From Christensenella sp. UBA1685 (GTDB lineage Bacteria; Bacillota; Clostridia; Christensenellales; CAG-138), in assembly GCA_002320595.1 (NCBI GenBank), contig DCKB01000003.1, positions 1 to 64,000 on the forward strand: 64,000 nucleotides of DNA. Direction: 5' to 3'. Position numbers and translations under genes: made by a program. Shown piece by piece: positions 42,099 through 49,993 of the stretch. How positions within the stretch are numbered: position 1 is the first letter of the stretch; the number at the start of each line of letters is the position of its first letter. The notes beneath the pieces are model-generated. The model saw only the letters and a list, made by a program, of their open reading frames with translations. It ran no database searches and had not been told where the DNA came from.

Positions 42099-42311
42099 AT
42101 GGATACACTTGCGCTTATTCTCGTCATCATCGGCGCGCTGAACTGGGGTATGGTCGGCCTGTTCCAGTTCGATCTCATCGCCAGCATTTTCGGCGGCATG
42201 AGCACCGTCGTATCGCGCATCATCTATACGATCGTGGGCCTGGCAGGAATCTGGGGCATCTCCATCCTGTTCCGCCGCGATGGCATCCGTCATTCCGACG
42301 AGAACGAATAA
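42099..42311 (+). CDS. DUF378 family small membrane protein
   Basis: A 70-residue protein with two transmembrane segments: MDTLALILVIIGALNWGMVGLFQFD and a VSRIIYTIVGLAGIWGI segment. The LNWGxxGLFxFDLV signature defines DUF378. Function is unknown. AAAGGAGAAGG precedes the ATG and a bidirectional terminator follows. Confidence 0.9.
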   Translation: MDTLALILVIIGALNWGMVGLFQFDLIASIFGGMSTVVSRIIYTIVGLAGIWGISILFRRDGIRHSDENE

Positions 42312-42321
42312 CGGCTGAAAC

Positions 42322-42361
42322 AAAAACGGGCTTTCGCGCAGATTGGCGAAAGCCCGTTTTT
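42322..42361. terminator. bidirectional intrinsic terminator
   Basis: AAAAACGGGCTTTCGC (42322-42337) pairs with GCGAAAGCCCGTTTTT (42346-42361) between DUF378 and ctpA. Confidence 0.93.
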
Positions 42362-42369
42362 GTTTCTTC

Positions 42370-43596
42370 TTATTCCGCTTCATCCGCTAACGCGCGCACA
42401 TAATCAAGCGCAGCCCAAAGCTGTGCATCATCGTCCTGCTCAATTTGATCGATTGCAAGGCCTTTAAGCTCTTCCGGCAGGTCGATCTCAATATCCGGAG
42501 TGACGCCAACCCCGTCGATATTCGCGCCGTTTGGCGTATAGTACGCATCGCTCGTAAGCTTGAGCCATGCGCGGTTGCCCTCAATTTGCTTCGTTGTTTG
42601 CACAACGCCTTTTCCATAGGTTGTCATGCCCACAACTGCTCCGGCCTGAAAGTCCTGCACAGCCGCAGCGAGAATCTCGCTTGCGGATGCCGAGTTTTCA
42701 TTCACGATAACCGCAATGGGCACTTTTACCCCTTTCGCGTTCGATTTATAAACCTCCCCTTCGGACTCCGTTCGCCCGCGTACGCTCACAATCGTTCCTT
42801 CGCCAAGAAGCGTATCCGCAATACTCACCACATCCAAAAGGGAACCGCCCGGGTTATTGCGCAGGTCAATCACAAGGGAACGCATTCCGCGATCCGTAAG
42901 GTCCTTGATTGCTTCGCTGAATTCCGTAGCGCAGTTGCCCGTAAACATGCTGATGCGAATGTATCCCGTACGCTGATTAAACAGCGCGCTTGTGACACGG
43001 CTGAGGTTGAGCGCCGCGCAGGCAATCTGCAGTTCAAGCGTTTCCTCCCCCCGTTTGAGCGTAAGCGCAACGCTTTCCCCCACCTCGCGGTCAATTGCCG
43101 CCGCAAGCTCATCCAGCAGCATGCCGCCAATGCTCACGCCATCCACGGCAACAATCCTGTCACCCGGCTGAACACCGGCTTGGGCCGCAGGTGTTTCGTC
43201 ATAAACATCCAGCACCAGCGCGCCTTCCGCATCCGGCTGGCCGATGAGAATGCCTATGCCGTTATATTGCCCGTTGATGTTAGAAAGATATGCCTCATAT
43301 TCCTCCGCTGTGTAATATGCCGCATAAGGGTCATCCAGAGCGGCTACAATGCCTTTTGCCGCCGCATCAAGCAACGCATCCCGGCTCGGCGGTTCCTTCA
43401 ATGAATCGTTTTGCAGCCGGTTGATCATCTCATCCAAAAACAGCAGGTCGCTGATCCCCGCGTATTCCTCTGCCGAAAGGACAACCACATCCTCCCGCTC
43501 CTTGTTCAGAACCGACACCGTTATGCCGGCGGTTACGCTCGCCGTAACGAGAATGACCGCCAGAAAATATAAGATTGTCCTTAACCAGGACTTCAT
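42370..43596 (-). CDS. S41 family carboxyl-terminal processing protease (CtpA/CtpB-like)
   Basis: A 408-residue membrane-anchored serine protease. It has an N-terminal transmembrane helix (~6-28), a helical cap, a PDZ domain (~105-190, GIGILIGQ ... PAAQAGVQPGDRIVAVDG) and the S41 catalytic core. The triad fits Ser304 (SASASEIL), Lys329 (TYGKG) and Gln333 by spacing with Bacillus CtpB, which cleaves SpoIVFA in sporulation; BofA is also encoded in this window. The ATG 43594-43596 follows GGAGG; a longer frame would run through the promoter. Confidence 0.93.
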   Translation of the reverse strand: MKSWLRTILYFLAVILVTASVTAGITVSVLNKEREDVVVLSAEEYAGISDLLFLDEMINRLQNDSLKEPPSRDALLDAAAKGIVAALDDPYAAYYTAEEYEAYLSNINGQYNGIGILIGQPDAEGALVLDVYDETPAAQAGVQPGDRIVAVDGVSIGGMLLDELAAAIDREVGESVALTLKRGEETLELQIACAALNLSRVTSALFNQRTGYIRISMFTGNCATEFSEAIKDLTDRGMRSLVIDLRNNPGGSLLDVVSIADTLLGEGTIVSVRGRTESEGEVYKSNAKGVKVPIAVIVNENSASASEILAAAVQDFQAGAVVGMTTYGKGVVQTTKQIEGNRAWLKLTSDAYYTPNGANIDGVGVTPDIEIDLPEELKGLAIDQIEQDDDAQLWAALDYVRALADEAE

Positions 43597-43678
43597 ATGG
43601 TTCAACCTCCATGCCAGTCGGGCAAAGCCTTCCTGATTCTTATGTCCATGTCCCCCATGGTATGAATAATTAAGGCTT

Positions 43679-43707
43679 ATTTTACCAAACCAAAGCCCAT
43701 TCGTCAA
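43679..43707 (-). promoter_or_regulatory. promoter of the S41 protease gene
   Basis: Minus-strand TTGACG (43702-43707) and TAAAAT (43679-43684) with a 17-base spacer. Confidence 0.8.
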
Positions 43708-43794
43708 ATAAACGAATTGTGTCCACCACTTTCTTCCATTTCGTGCAGCAAAGCACATATAAAAGCGCCACGTACGCACACGTTTCGACAAAAG

Positions 43795-43838
43795 CAGGCA
43801 TAAAAAAGCGGACGCAGAGCGTCCGCTTTTTATGCCTG
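43795..43838 (-). terminator. intrinsic terminator after the P-loop protein gene
   Basis: A stem of about 20 bp (43795-43815 with 43819-43838, one bulged A) around AGA, with T-rich flanks on both strands. It ends the minus-strand gene at 43852. Confidence 0.92.
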
Positions 43839-43851
43839 CAGCTTTATTGAT

Positions 43852-44262
43852 TTATACCATGTAGGGCTTAATGAACTCCGGCGCATCCGCCGCGTTGCCG
43901 CTGATGCTGATGATCAGTTTGACATCGGTGCGATCAGAAAACTTTTCCAACTCGGTGAAAAGCCCTTCGAGCGTTTCGAGGGGGTGGTGCACAATCTTCA
44001 GGAAGCCGTCGATAAAAAGATATTCAAGATCAAAATCCTGTGCCGCAATGCCGGAAAGGAACCCATAGAACATCTTGGGGCCGTCGATGTGGAACTCGGA
44101 TGCATCCACAAAGCGGATGCTGTGCTTGAGCTCAAACATGTACTGGTTGTCGTCATCGATAAACACAATGCTGCCCTTTGCGGTCTTGATCGACTCGTTC
44201 GCCATGTCGATGATTCGCTTCGTCTTGCCCGCACCCTTTTCGCCGAAAATCACACGTATCAA
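43852..44262 (-). CDS. small P-loop ATPase-like protein
   Basis: A 136-residue protein starting MIRVIFGEKGAGKTKRIIDMANE, where GEKGAGKT is a Walker A motif. A possible Walker B is LEYLFIDGF (~res 85-93), and VKLIISISGNAA follows. It is too short for a full AAA+ module and has no partner domain. The start is TTG 44260-44262 behind GGAGGG at 8 bases; longer frames lack support. It is monocistronic, with its own promoter and terminator. Function unknown. Confidence 0.77.
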   Translation of the reverse strand: MIRVIFGEKGAGKTKRIIDMANESIKTAKGSIVFIDDDNQYMFELKHSIRFVDASEFHIDGPKMFYGFLSGIAAQDFDLEYLFIDGFLKIVHHPLETLEGLFTELEKFSDRTDVKLIISISGNAADAPEFIKPYMV

Positions 44263-44314
44263 GGTAAAAGCCCTCCTTCCGCGCCGAAGCGCTTCACGTA
44301 AATCTGATATGTTT

Positions 44315-44344
44315 ATTATAACCTTTTTACACAGTCGGGGGCAA
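44315..44344 (-). promoter_or_regulatory. promoter of the P-loop protein gene
   Basis: Minus-strand TTGCCC (44339-44344) and TATAAT (44315-44320) with an 18-base spacer. Confidence 0.6.
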
Positions 44345-44377
44345 CCCTTATTTCGTGGCAAAAGTGTGAAAGCATGA

Positions 44378-44406
44378 TTGCATGCGACGCTTGCATCGCG
44401 TATAAT
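44378..44406 (+). promoter_or_regulatory. promoter of the ttcA-like/DUF1294 operon
   Basis: TTGCAT (44378-44383) and TATAAT (44401-44406) with a 17-base spacer, divergent from the P-loop gene promoter. Confidence 0.8.
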
Positions 44407-44439
44407 GAAAAAATGATTTTTCTTAAAGGAACAACCGAT

Positions 44440-45228
44440 ATGAAACGCGTTCTGGGATGCATCCGCCGCGCAGACGAGCGTTACCGCATGATCCGCCCCG
44501 GCGATAAAATCTGCGTGGGCGTCTCCGGCGGGAAGGACAGCCTGATGCTGCTTTACGGCCTCAAATTATACCAGCGCTTTTGCCGCACGCCATTCGAGCT
44601 TTGCGCCGTAATGCTCGACCTTGGCATCAGCGACGAGGACTTTTCCCCCGTCTCCGAATTTGCAGAGGCCATCGGAGTACCGTTTGATCTTGTAAAAACG
44701 GACATTGGAGATGTTGTGTTCAACATCCGTAAAGAAAGCCATCCCTGCGCGCTTTGCGCAAAGCTACGCCGCGGTGCGCTCAACGATGCCGCGCGGTCGC
44801 GCGGCTGCAACCTTGTCGCGCTCGGCCACAACCGGGACGATGTAATTGAAACCTTTTTCCTGAGCCTGTTTTATGAAAGCCGCCTCAACACCTTTGGTCC
44901 GGTGACCTACCTTGGCCGCAAGGATGTTACCGTGATCCGCCCGATGATCTTTCTTCCGGAAAAGCAGGCCCTTTCCATCGCAAAGCGGCTTGCGCTGCCC
45001 ATCCGCAAACCAAACTGCCCCGTTGCCGGGAACACCAAGCGGGAGGAGATGAAGCAGCTCATCCAGCATTTCACCACCATTGTGTCCAACCCGGAGGAGC
45101 GCATCATGAACGCCATTGCAGATACGCACAAATACGGCATGTGGGACAGGCTGCGCCTGCCGCCGCGCGACCTTGCGGAGCTTGGGCTTCCGACCGTCCC
45201 GGCGCAGGAGGATTCCGACGATGCCTGA
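44440..45228 (+). CDS. TtcA-type tRNA thiolation / ATPase of the PP-loop superfamily
   Basis: A 262-residue PP-loop protein with SGGKDS at 29-34, a CALC pair (Cys103, Cys106) and Cys193 (NCPVAG), the cysteine set that ligates a [4Fe-4S] cluster in TtcA, which makes 2-thiocytidine at position 32 of tRNA. LVALGHNRDDVIETFFLSLFY also fits. Divergent TtcA-like clades in Firmicutes have other tRNA-thiolation roles, so the exact base is uncertain. ATG 44440 is chosen behind AAAGGA. It overlaps the DUF1294 gene by 8 bases. Confidence 0.87.
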   Translation: MKRVLGCIRRADERYRMIRPGDKICVGVSGGKDSLMLLYGLKLYQRFCRTPFELCAVMLDLGISDEDFSPVSEFAEAIGVPFDLVKTDIGDVVFNIRKESHPCALCAKLRRGALNDAARSRGCNLVALGHNRDDVIETFFLSLFYESRLNTFGPVTYLGRKDVTVIRPMIFLPEKQALSIAKRLALPIRKPNCPVAGNTKREEMKQLIQHFTTIVSNPEERIMNAIADTHKYGMWDRLRLPPRDLAELGLPTVPAQEDSDDA

Positions 45229-45502
45229 TCCGCGTTTTCTGCTGTTCGGCTATCTTCTGCTGATGAGCCTTGTCCTTTTTGCCTTCATGGGTGCGGACAA
45301 GCGGCGCGCAAAACGGCGCGCCTGGCGCATACCGGAGCGGACGCTTTTCTGGCTCGCGGCACTCGGCGGGGGCTTGGGCGGCGTGTTCGGCATGCTTGCT
45401 TTCCGCCATAAAACGAAACATGCCGCATTCTGCATCGGCATGCCTCTTCTGATGGTGTTGAATTTTGCAGTTGCCTATCTGCTGCTGCGGTATCTCATTT
45501 GA
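45221..45502 (+). CDS. DUF1294 family membrane protein
   Basis: A 93-residue protein with three hydrophobic segments and the DUF1294 pattern: FMGADKRRAKRRAWRIPERTLFWLAALGGGLGGVFGMLAFRHKTKH-type core. The true start is ATG 45221 (MPDPRFLLFG); the frame reads back further but only as a shadow of the preceding gene. Function unknown. Its end overlaps a convergent acetyltransferase gene by 8 bases. Confidence 0.88.
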   Translation: MPDPRFLLFGYLLLMSLVLFAFMGADKRRAKRRAWRIPERTLFWLAALGGGLGGVFGMLAFRHKTKHAAFCIGMPLLMVLNFAVAYLLLRYLI

Positions 45503-45944
45503 AAGCCTGCTTTAAATACACCATATCCGCAAGCTGAACCCCGCCTTCAAAGATCGGGTGATCGTAATTGTCAGGAAAAAAGTTGCTGATGACATGGGAG
45601 CGCGTAAATCCGCATGCCTCATAGAACGGGATGGTCAGAGGGCTGTCCCCTGTCCCCACCTGCAGAACAGCGTATTGTGTGCGATATTCCCGCAGGAGAA
45701 ACGCGATAAGCGCCTTCCCATACCCCTTGCGCTGGGCCGCCGGCTCGACAGCAAGGTTTTTCAGTTCCAGCACGCCGTCCCCCTCGTCCGTTACGACGCA
45801 GACAGCACGCACGCCGCCCGCATCGCGGAGCGCGTACATATCCCCGCGTTCCAGATAGCGGTCGATCATATCCTCCTGCTCGTCCCCAAGCAAAAGCAAA
45901 TCAAGATATTGCTTCCGGTTTTCCACGATTCTTACGATCTCCAT
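45495..45944 (-). CDS. GNAT family N-acetyltransferase
   Basis: A 149-residue GNAT enzyme, likely acetylating a small molecule or protein with acetyl-CoA. The acetyl-CoA loop is VEPAAQRKGYGKALIAFLL (Q/RxxGxG/A), preceded by the ELKNLAV strand, and the C-terminal IPFYEACGFTRSHV strand is typical. It follows the XRE regulator gene by 11 bases and is probably in its operon. Confidence 0.85.
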   Translation of the reverse strand: MEIVRIVENRKQYLDLLLLGDEQEDMIDRYLERGDMYALRDAGGVRAVCVVTDEGDGVLELKNLAVEPAAQRKGYGKALIAFLLREYRTQYAVLQVGTGDSPLTIPFYEACGFTRSHVISNFFPDNYDHPIFEGGVQLADMVYLKQAFK

Positions 45945-45955
45945 ATGCGTTTGTG

Positions 45956-46150
45956 TTATCCCTCCCAAAACAGCTCATCCAGCGTTTTGCCCAGCGCGCG
46001 GCAGATCGCAGCGCAAAGGCGGATCGACGGGTTGTAATCGCCCTTCTCAATGGCGTTGATGGTCTGCCGCGATACGCCCACCGCGTCCGCAAGCTGCTGC
46101 TGGGACATGTCCTTCGCCGCGCGCGCGGCCTTCAGGCGCAGGTTTTTCAT
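45956..46150 (-). CDS. XRE family helix-turn-helix transcriptional regulator
   Basis: A 64-residue DNA-binding protein: MKNLRLKAARAAKDMSQQQLADAVGVSRQTINAIEKGDYNPS with the HTH at about 14-35. It belongs to the short YozG-like group that is encoded with a small membrane protein; here that protein is immediately upstream, overlapping by 4 bases. A strong inverted repeat lies on the operon promoter and is the likely binding site. Confidence 0.92.
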   Translation of the reverse strand: MKNLRLKAARAAKDMSQQQLADAVGVSRQTINAIEKGDYNPSIRLCAAICRALGKTLDELFWEG

Positions 46151-46596
46151 TCCTCCTCCCGCTCCTTCCGCAGCACGAGCAGTCGGAGAAGATACGCCGC
46201 GAGGATCACCGCAGCCATGACGCCGACGGCGGTATTGCATATGAAGAAAGTTAATATGCCTTCCTGAACTACATCGCCTTCGCAAATGCGCACAATGCCA
46301 AGCGCAAGGTTGACCACGGCGAGGAACCCCATAAGCGCGATCATGCCGGCGGGACGCTCGTTCGGCCGCCGGTACGCATCGCGCCAAATGCAGGTTACGG
46401 CAAACACGGTTACCGAAGGGCAGGCGCAAAGCCCTGCGGCCGCGCCCGCATCGCACCACCGGCCGAACAGCCCTTCCGAGCAGGCATACAGAAGCAGCGC
46501 GCCCAGCAGCGCAAAATATGCAAGCTGGAACGCCTGTCCGCGCGCCGCGATCTGGCGCTCATCATAGTCAGATTGATTCCCGATATTGTTTTTCAT
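46147..46596 (-). CDS. four-helix membrane protein paired with an XRE regulator
   Basis: A 149-residue integral membrane protein. The N-terminal SDYDERQIAARGQAFQLAYF motif is followed by about four transmembrane segments (~25-45, 55-72, 84-103, 114-140). The DERQ..ARG.AF start recurs in clostridial membrane proteins encoded next to short XRE regulators. Function is unknown; a membrane sensor or antitoxin-like partner is speculation. Confidence 0.8.
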   Translation of the reverse strand: MKNNIGNQSDYDERQIAARGQAFQLAYFALLGALLLYACSEGLFGRWCDAGAAAGLCACPSVTVFAVTCIWRDAYRRPNERPAGMIALMGFLAVVNLALGIVRICEGDVVQEGILTFFICNTAVGVMAAVILAAYLLRLLVLRKEREEE

Positions 46597-46627
46597 CGAA
46601 GAACAGCTCCTTCCCCTTCATCGGATG

Positions 46628-46661
46628 AAGTCATTATAGAGCTTATATGACTTTATGTCAA
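46628..46661 (-). promoter_or_regulatory. perfect consensus promoter with an overlapping operator dyad
   Basis: Minus-strand TTGACA (46656-46661), 17 bases, TATAAT (46633-46638): both hexamers are perfect. AAGTCAT (46628-46634) and ATGACTT (46647-46653) form an inverted repeat over the -10 and spacer, where a bound XRE dimer would block polymerase. It drives the membrane protein, XRE and GNAT genes. Confidence 0.85.
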
Positions 46662-46668
46662 TTATATT

Positions 46669-47967
46669 TTACTTTATATCCATTTTATTTGCCGAGCTTC
46701 GCGCCACATAGACGATGTGCGGCATATCCTTGCCGCGATACCGTTTCACCACTTCGTATTCCGCGCGCATGCCCAGCCGCTCCGCCACCCGGATTGAAGC
46801 CGTGTTTTCCGGGCGGATGTCCGCAACAATTTCCTTTGCACCAAGGCGCTCAAACGCATCGTGAAGCACGGCCTGCGCAGCCTCGGTGGCGTACCCATGC
46901 CCCCAGCAATCTTTGCGGAGTATCCAGCCGATCCCCAGCAGTTCCTTCCCGCCCAGCGTTTCACGGATCATGCCGACCATGCCCACAAATTTGCCCGTTT
47001 CCCGCAGCTCTACGGCATAATGACCAAAGCCGTCCTCCTCATAGCGTTTGAACGTGCGTTCAAGCCATTCATGCGCTTCCTCTTCCGAAAAACCATGCTC
47101 CCAAGCGTACATCACCTCCGGGTCTCCCAGAATGGCGAATACCTTGGAAAAGTCCTCCTCCGTCAGCCGGCGGAGCAGAAGCCGCTCCGTTACGAGCGCT
47201 GCCTTCTCGCGCCGCTTCCAGCGCAGCCAGTCCGCGTCAAGCACCGTCGCTTTTTTGCGCCGCAAAAGCTCTCCACAGGGAAATGCGCAGCATTCTCCGC
47301 AATAGGTGAGGCCGTGTGCTTCCACGCAATCGAAGGTGAAGCAGTCGCCCGGCTCATGCGCAAGGCGGCAGCCCGGGCATGTTCCGGAGCGCAGAGCAGG
47401 GCAGCTTCCGCAAAAGAAACCGCACTTGCCAATCAGTGCTTCCGTTTCGCTCATGCCTCTTGCCCCTCTTGCGAAGTATTCGTCTTTCAGCATGGAATAC
47501 ACGATCTGATCGAGATAGCCGCGCTCACTTTTGTAGCTTTGGCGCAGCATGCCGTCCCGGTGCATTCCGAGCGATTCATAAAGCCGGATCCCGGTTGTGT
47601 TGTCCGGGTAAACATCCAGCCAGAAGCGATTCATGTGAAGCGTTTCAAACGCATAGCGCATCGTGCCCTCCATCGCTTCCCTGCCATACCCTTTTCCTTT
47701 TATGTCGATGGCAATGCGCCGAAGCTCAAACACATCGGATTTTGCGTCCACATGGCAGAGCATGTAGCCGATGCTGTTCCCATCCGCGGTGCGGAACACC
47801 GCAAGGATGTGCTCCGGGTCGGCGATTTCCGCAAGATGCTGCTCCTTTGTTCCCTGCCAGATGAAATTGCGGTTTTCCGCGGCATTCTCCATGCGAATGA
47901 TAAAAGGGATATCCCCCGCTTCCGCTTCCACAGCAGAGATACGTTTTGTCTGAAACAGTGGTTCCAT
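46669..47967 (-). CDS. GNAT-DUF3795-GNAT fusion acetyltransferase
   Basis: A 432-residue three-part protein. Residues 1-165 are a RimJ/RimL-like GNAT domain (IDIKGKGYGREAMEG, LYESLGM). Residues ~178-250 are a cysteine-rich DUF3795 module (KCGFFCGSCPALRSGTCPGC, then CVEAHGLTYCGECCAFPCGE), a likely metal site. Residues ~265-430 are a second GNAT (LRKDCWGHGYATEAAQAVL, VAERLGMRAEYEV). The substrate is unknown. ATG 47965-47967 follows GGAGG at 9 bases. It begins 2 bases after the PAP2 gene. Confidence 0.82.
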   Translation of the reverse strand: MEPLFQTKRISAVEAEAGDIPFIIRMENAAENRNFIWQGTKEQHLAEIADPEHILAVFRTADGNSIGYMLCHVDAKSDVFELRRIAIDIKGKGYGREAMEGTMRYAFETLHMNRFWLDVYPDNTTGIRLYESLGMHRDGMLRQSYKSERGYLDQIVYSMLKDEYFARGARGMSETEALIGKCGFFCGSCPALRSGTCPGCRLAHEPGDCFTFDCVEAHGLTYCGECCAFPCGELLRRKKATVLDADWLRWKRREKAALVTERLLLRRLTEEDFSKVFAILGDPEVMYAWEHGFSEEEAHEWLERTFKRYEEDGFGHYAVELRETGKFVGMVGMIRETLGGKELLGIGWILRKDCWGHGYATEAAQAVLHDAFERLGAKEIVADIRPENTASIRVAERLGMRAEYEVVKRYRGKDMPHIVYVARSSANKMDIK

Positions 47968-47969
47968 GT

Positions 47970-48899
47970 TTATTTTCCTCCCTGTTTTGCTCCAAGTTTT
48001 GCCCAAAAACGGAATGTCATCGGCCAAAGCACACCGCCCGTGACCGCCATAAGAAAATACCGTACTGCGTCTGCAAACACCGCGCCGTCAAACAGCGCGT
48101 AAAACAGCGCTTTGAGCGCCACGCGCAGCGCAATGATAAGCCCGAGGCCAAGGATCAGTTTGCAGGCCTGCGCCCACCACACTGCTTTCGTTTCAAAATG
48201 CGTGCGTTTATCGTCCACCCACCAGGCGAGCATCAGCCCGCACATGGTGCCGATCAGTGTCCATGCGTTCTTTACGCCGTGCGCATCGAACTCCGCAATG
48301 CTTGCTTCCCGCGCCGGAACCAAAAGCAAGTAAAGCAGCAGGGAAACTGCAAAGGCTGCCGCGCATGCCCCAAAAATCAGCTTGCCTTTTCGGTTTTCCT
48401 CTATTTGGTCAAACAGGCGCGTCATCAAAACCACAATCAACACGCCCGTAATCAGTGAAACGCCAACGTCCAGCGGCGTATGCACACCAAGATACATGCG
48501 TGAAAACGCCGTAAGCAGGATCGCCAAAGCGCAGCAAACCGTGACCCACTTTTTCTTTTGCCATGCGGCAAGCGTGCCGAATACCGTCACAACCGTTTGC
48601 GTATGGCCGCTTGGGAACGAATACCCCGTTGCTGCCTCACGTGCCGCCTCTACGATGGTGAAACTCTCATCCAACACCCACGGGCGCGGGATCAAAAAGA
48701 TCGCTTTCATGAGTTGGTTCAGCGTATTTCCCACAAGGCCGATGAAGAAGAAGCGGAATCCCCACTTTTTATCAAAGCACCACAAAAGAGCCATGCCTAC
48801 CAGCATAAACACCGTTTCCTCGCCCAACATGGTAATCACGGCGGCAACACGGTCCAAAAACGGTGAACGGATCGATTCCAACAAGCGCAAAAATTCCAT
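47970..48899 (-). CDS. PAP2 family membrane phosphatase
   Basis: A 309-residue membrane protein of the PAP2 superfamily (phosphatidate or undecaprenyl-pyrophosphate phosphatases). The three catalytic motifs are visible: KAIFLIPRPW (KxxxxxxRP), SFPSGHTQ (PSGH) and SRMYLGVHTPLDV (SRxxxxxHxxxD). There are about eight hydrophobic segments, more than the minimal six. ATG 48897-48899 follows GGGAG. An extended -10 (minus TATAAT, 48930-48935) lies 35 bases upstream. Confidence 0.9.
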   Translation of the reverse strand: MEFLRLLESIRSPFLDRVAAVITMLGEETVFMLVGMALLWCFDKKWGFRFFFIGLVGNTLNQLMKAIFLIPRPWVLDESFTIVEAAREAATGYSFPSGHTQTVVTVFGTLAAWQKKKWVTVCCALAILLTAFSRMYLGVHTPLDVGVSLITGVLIVVLMTRLFDQIEENRKGKLIFGACAAAFAVSLLLYLLLVPAREASIAEFDAHGVKNAWTLIGTMCGLMLAWWVDDKRTHFETKAVWWAQACKLILGLGLIIALRVALKALFYALFDGAVFADAVRYFLMAVTGGVLWPMTFRFWAKLGAKQGGK

Positions 48900-48929
48900 G
48901 GCTTTCTCCCAATTGATTGAACTGCACCC

Positions 48930-48938
48930 ATTATAGCA
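48930..48938 (-). promoter_or_regulatory. extended -10 promoter of the PAP2-GNAT fusion operon
   Basis: Minus-strand TGC then TATAAT (48930-48935); no good -35. Confidence 0.55.
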
Positions 48939-49003
48939 CAGGCTCCCGCCGCCATGCACCGCCCAAAACACCTGCAAAGGGAAAAGGTTTAAAATCCGTT
49001 CAT

Positions 49004-49032
49004 TTGCATTGCGGTTGTAAATGGGATAGAAT
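49004..49032 (+). promoter_or_regulatory. promoter of the KPVVYLYP-family gene
   Basis: TTGCAT (49004-49009), 17 bases, TAGAAT (49027-49032), 40 bases before the ATG. Confidence 0.72.
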
Positions 49033-49071
49033 ATATAGGCAAGCTTTCTTTATTTTGGAAGGAAATATGGC

Positions 49072-49749
49072 ATGAAACACAAAAAATGGCTTATCCTCGG
49101 CGGCTGCGTGTTGCTCGTCGCGCTTGCGGCCCTCGTTGTGATCCTGCGCGAACGCTCCAACCCATGGGATGCGCCTGCAAGCGGCGATCCAAACGTCGAT
49201 CTGAAACCGGTCGTCTATCTTTATCCGGAGGAAACCATGGACGTTTCCGTTTCCCTTGATTACGATGGGGTGCTGACTACGACTTACCCTGCTTACGGCG
49301 AATCCGGTTGGGCTGTTACTGCTATGCCGGATGGCACGCTGATTAACCGGGAGGATGGAAAAGAATACTCCTACTTGTTCTGGGAAGGCGAGTCTGATGT
49401 TGTTTACGACATGACGCACGGCTACGTTGTAAAGGGTGCTGATACCGCCGCTTTTTTGCAGGCCACGCTCAGCCGCATGGGCCTGATCCCCCGCGAATAC
49501 AACGAGTTCATCGTGTTCTGGCTGCCGCGCATGGAGAAGAATCCCTTCAACCTTATCACGTTCCAGACCAAACGTTACACGGATAATGCAAAGCTTTCCA
49601 TTTCCCCAACGCCGGACAGCGTACTGCGCGTGTTCATGGCTTACAGGGCGTTGGATGAATGGGTTGAGGTAGAAGCGCCCGCCGCTTTGCCCCAGTTTGA
49701 GCGCAAGGGGTTCACCGCCGTTGAATGGGGCGGCTGCGAGGTGCAATAA
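49072..49749 (+). CDS. uncharacterised exported/anchored KPVVYLYP-family protein
   Basis: A 225-residue protein with one N-terminal transmembrane or signal segment (~5-25) and an extracytoplasmic domain with LKPVVYLYPEETMDVSVSLDYDG, TTTYPAYGESGWAVTAMPDGTL, SYLFWEGE, GYVVKGADTAAFL, NEFIVFWLPRME and a final ERKGFTAVEWGG. These motifs recur in uncharacterised clostridial proteins as I remember them. No catalytic motif is known to me. It stands alone with its own promoter. Confidence 0.75.
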   Translation: MKHKKWLILGGCVLLVALAALVVILRERSNPWDAPASGDPNVDLKPVVYLYPEETMDVSVSLDYDGVLTTTYPAYGESGWAVTAMPDGTLINREDGKEYSYLFWEGESDVVYDMTHGYVVKGADTAAFLQATLSRMGLIPREYNEFIVFWLPRMEKNPFNLITFQTKRYTDNAKLSISPTPDSVLRVFMAYRALDEWVEVEAPAALPQFERKGFTAVEWGGCEVQ

Positions 49750-49895
49750 GCAAATGGCCGCGCAAATCGTCACTGGTTTTCGCGGTTTATGAGAGCTTTG
49801 GGCGAATCGCTTGACGGAATAAAATGCACAGCTTATGATTGTGCCATGGAACACCGCGGATGGGAGCGGGTTTTCAACAGTCGATAGGGTGAAAT

Positions 49896-49924
49896 GAAGC
49901 GCCGCGGCAAAGCCGCGGCGCTTC
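49896..49924 (-). terminator. 13-bp GC hairpin downstream of rex
   Basis: GAAGCGCCGCGGC (49896-49908) pairs with GCCGCGGCGCTTC (49912-49924) around a 3-base loop. It is very stable but lacks a T-run, so terminator function is probable rather than certain. The rest of 49750-49993 shows no gene. Confidence 0.6.
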
Positions 49925-49993
49925 GCATTGTGCAAAGCCCCTTAAACCAATTCTATTCACCTTATACAAGTTTAACAAGCCTTACAAACGTGC

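Noticed and set aside
49000..49935. A 311-codon minus-strand frame over the KPVVYLYP gene.
   Set aside because: The plus-strand gene has a promoter, ribosome site and conserved motifs; the minus frame has none.
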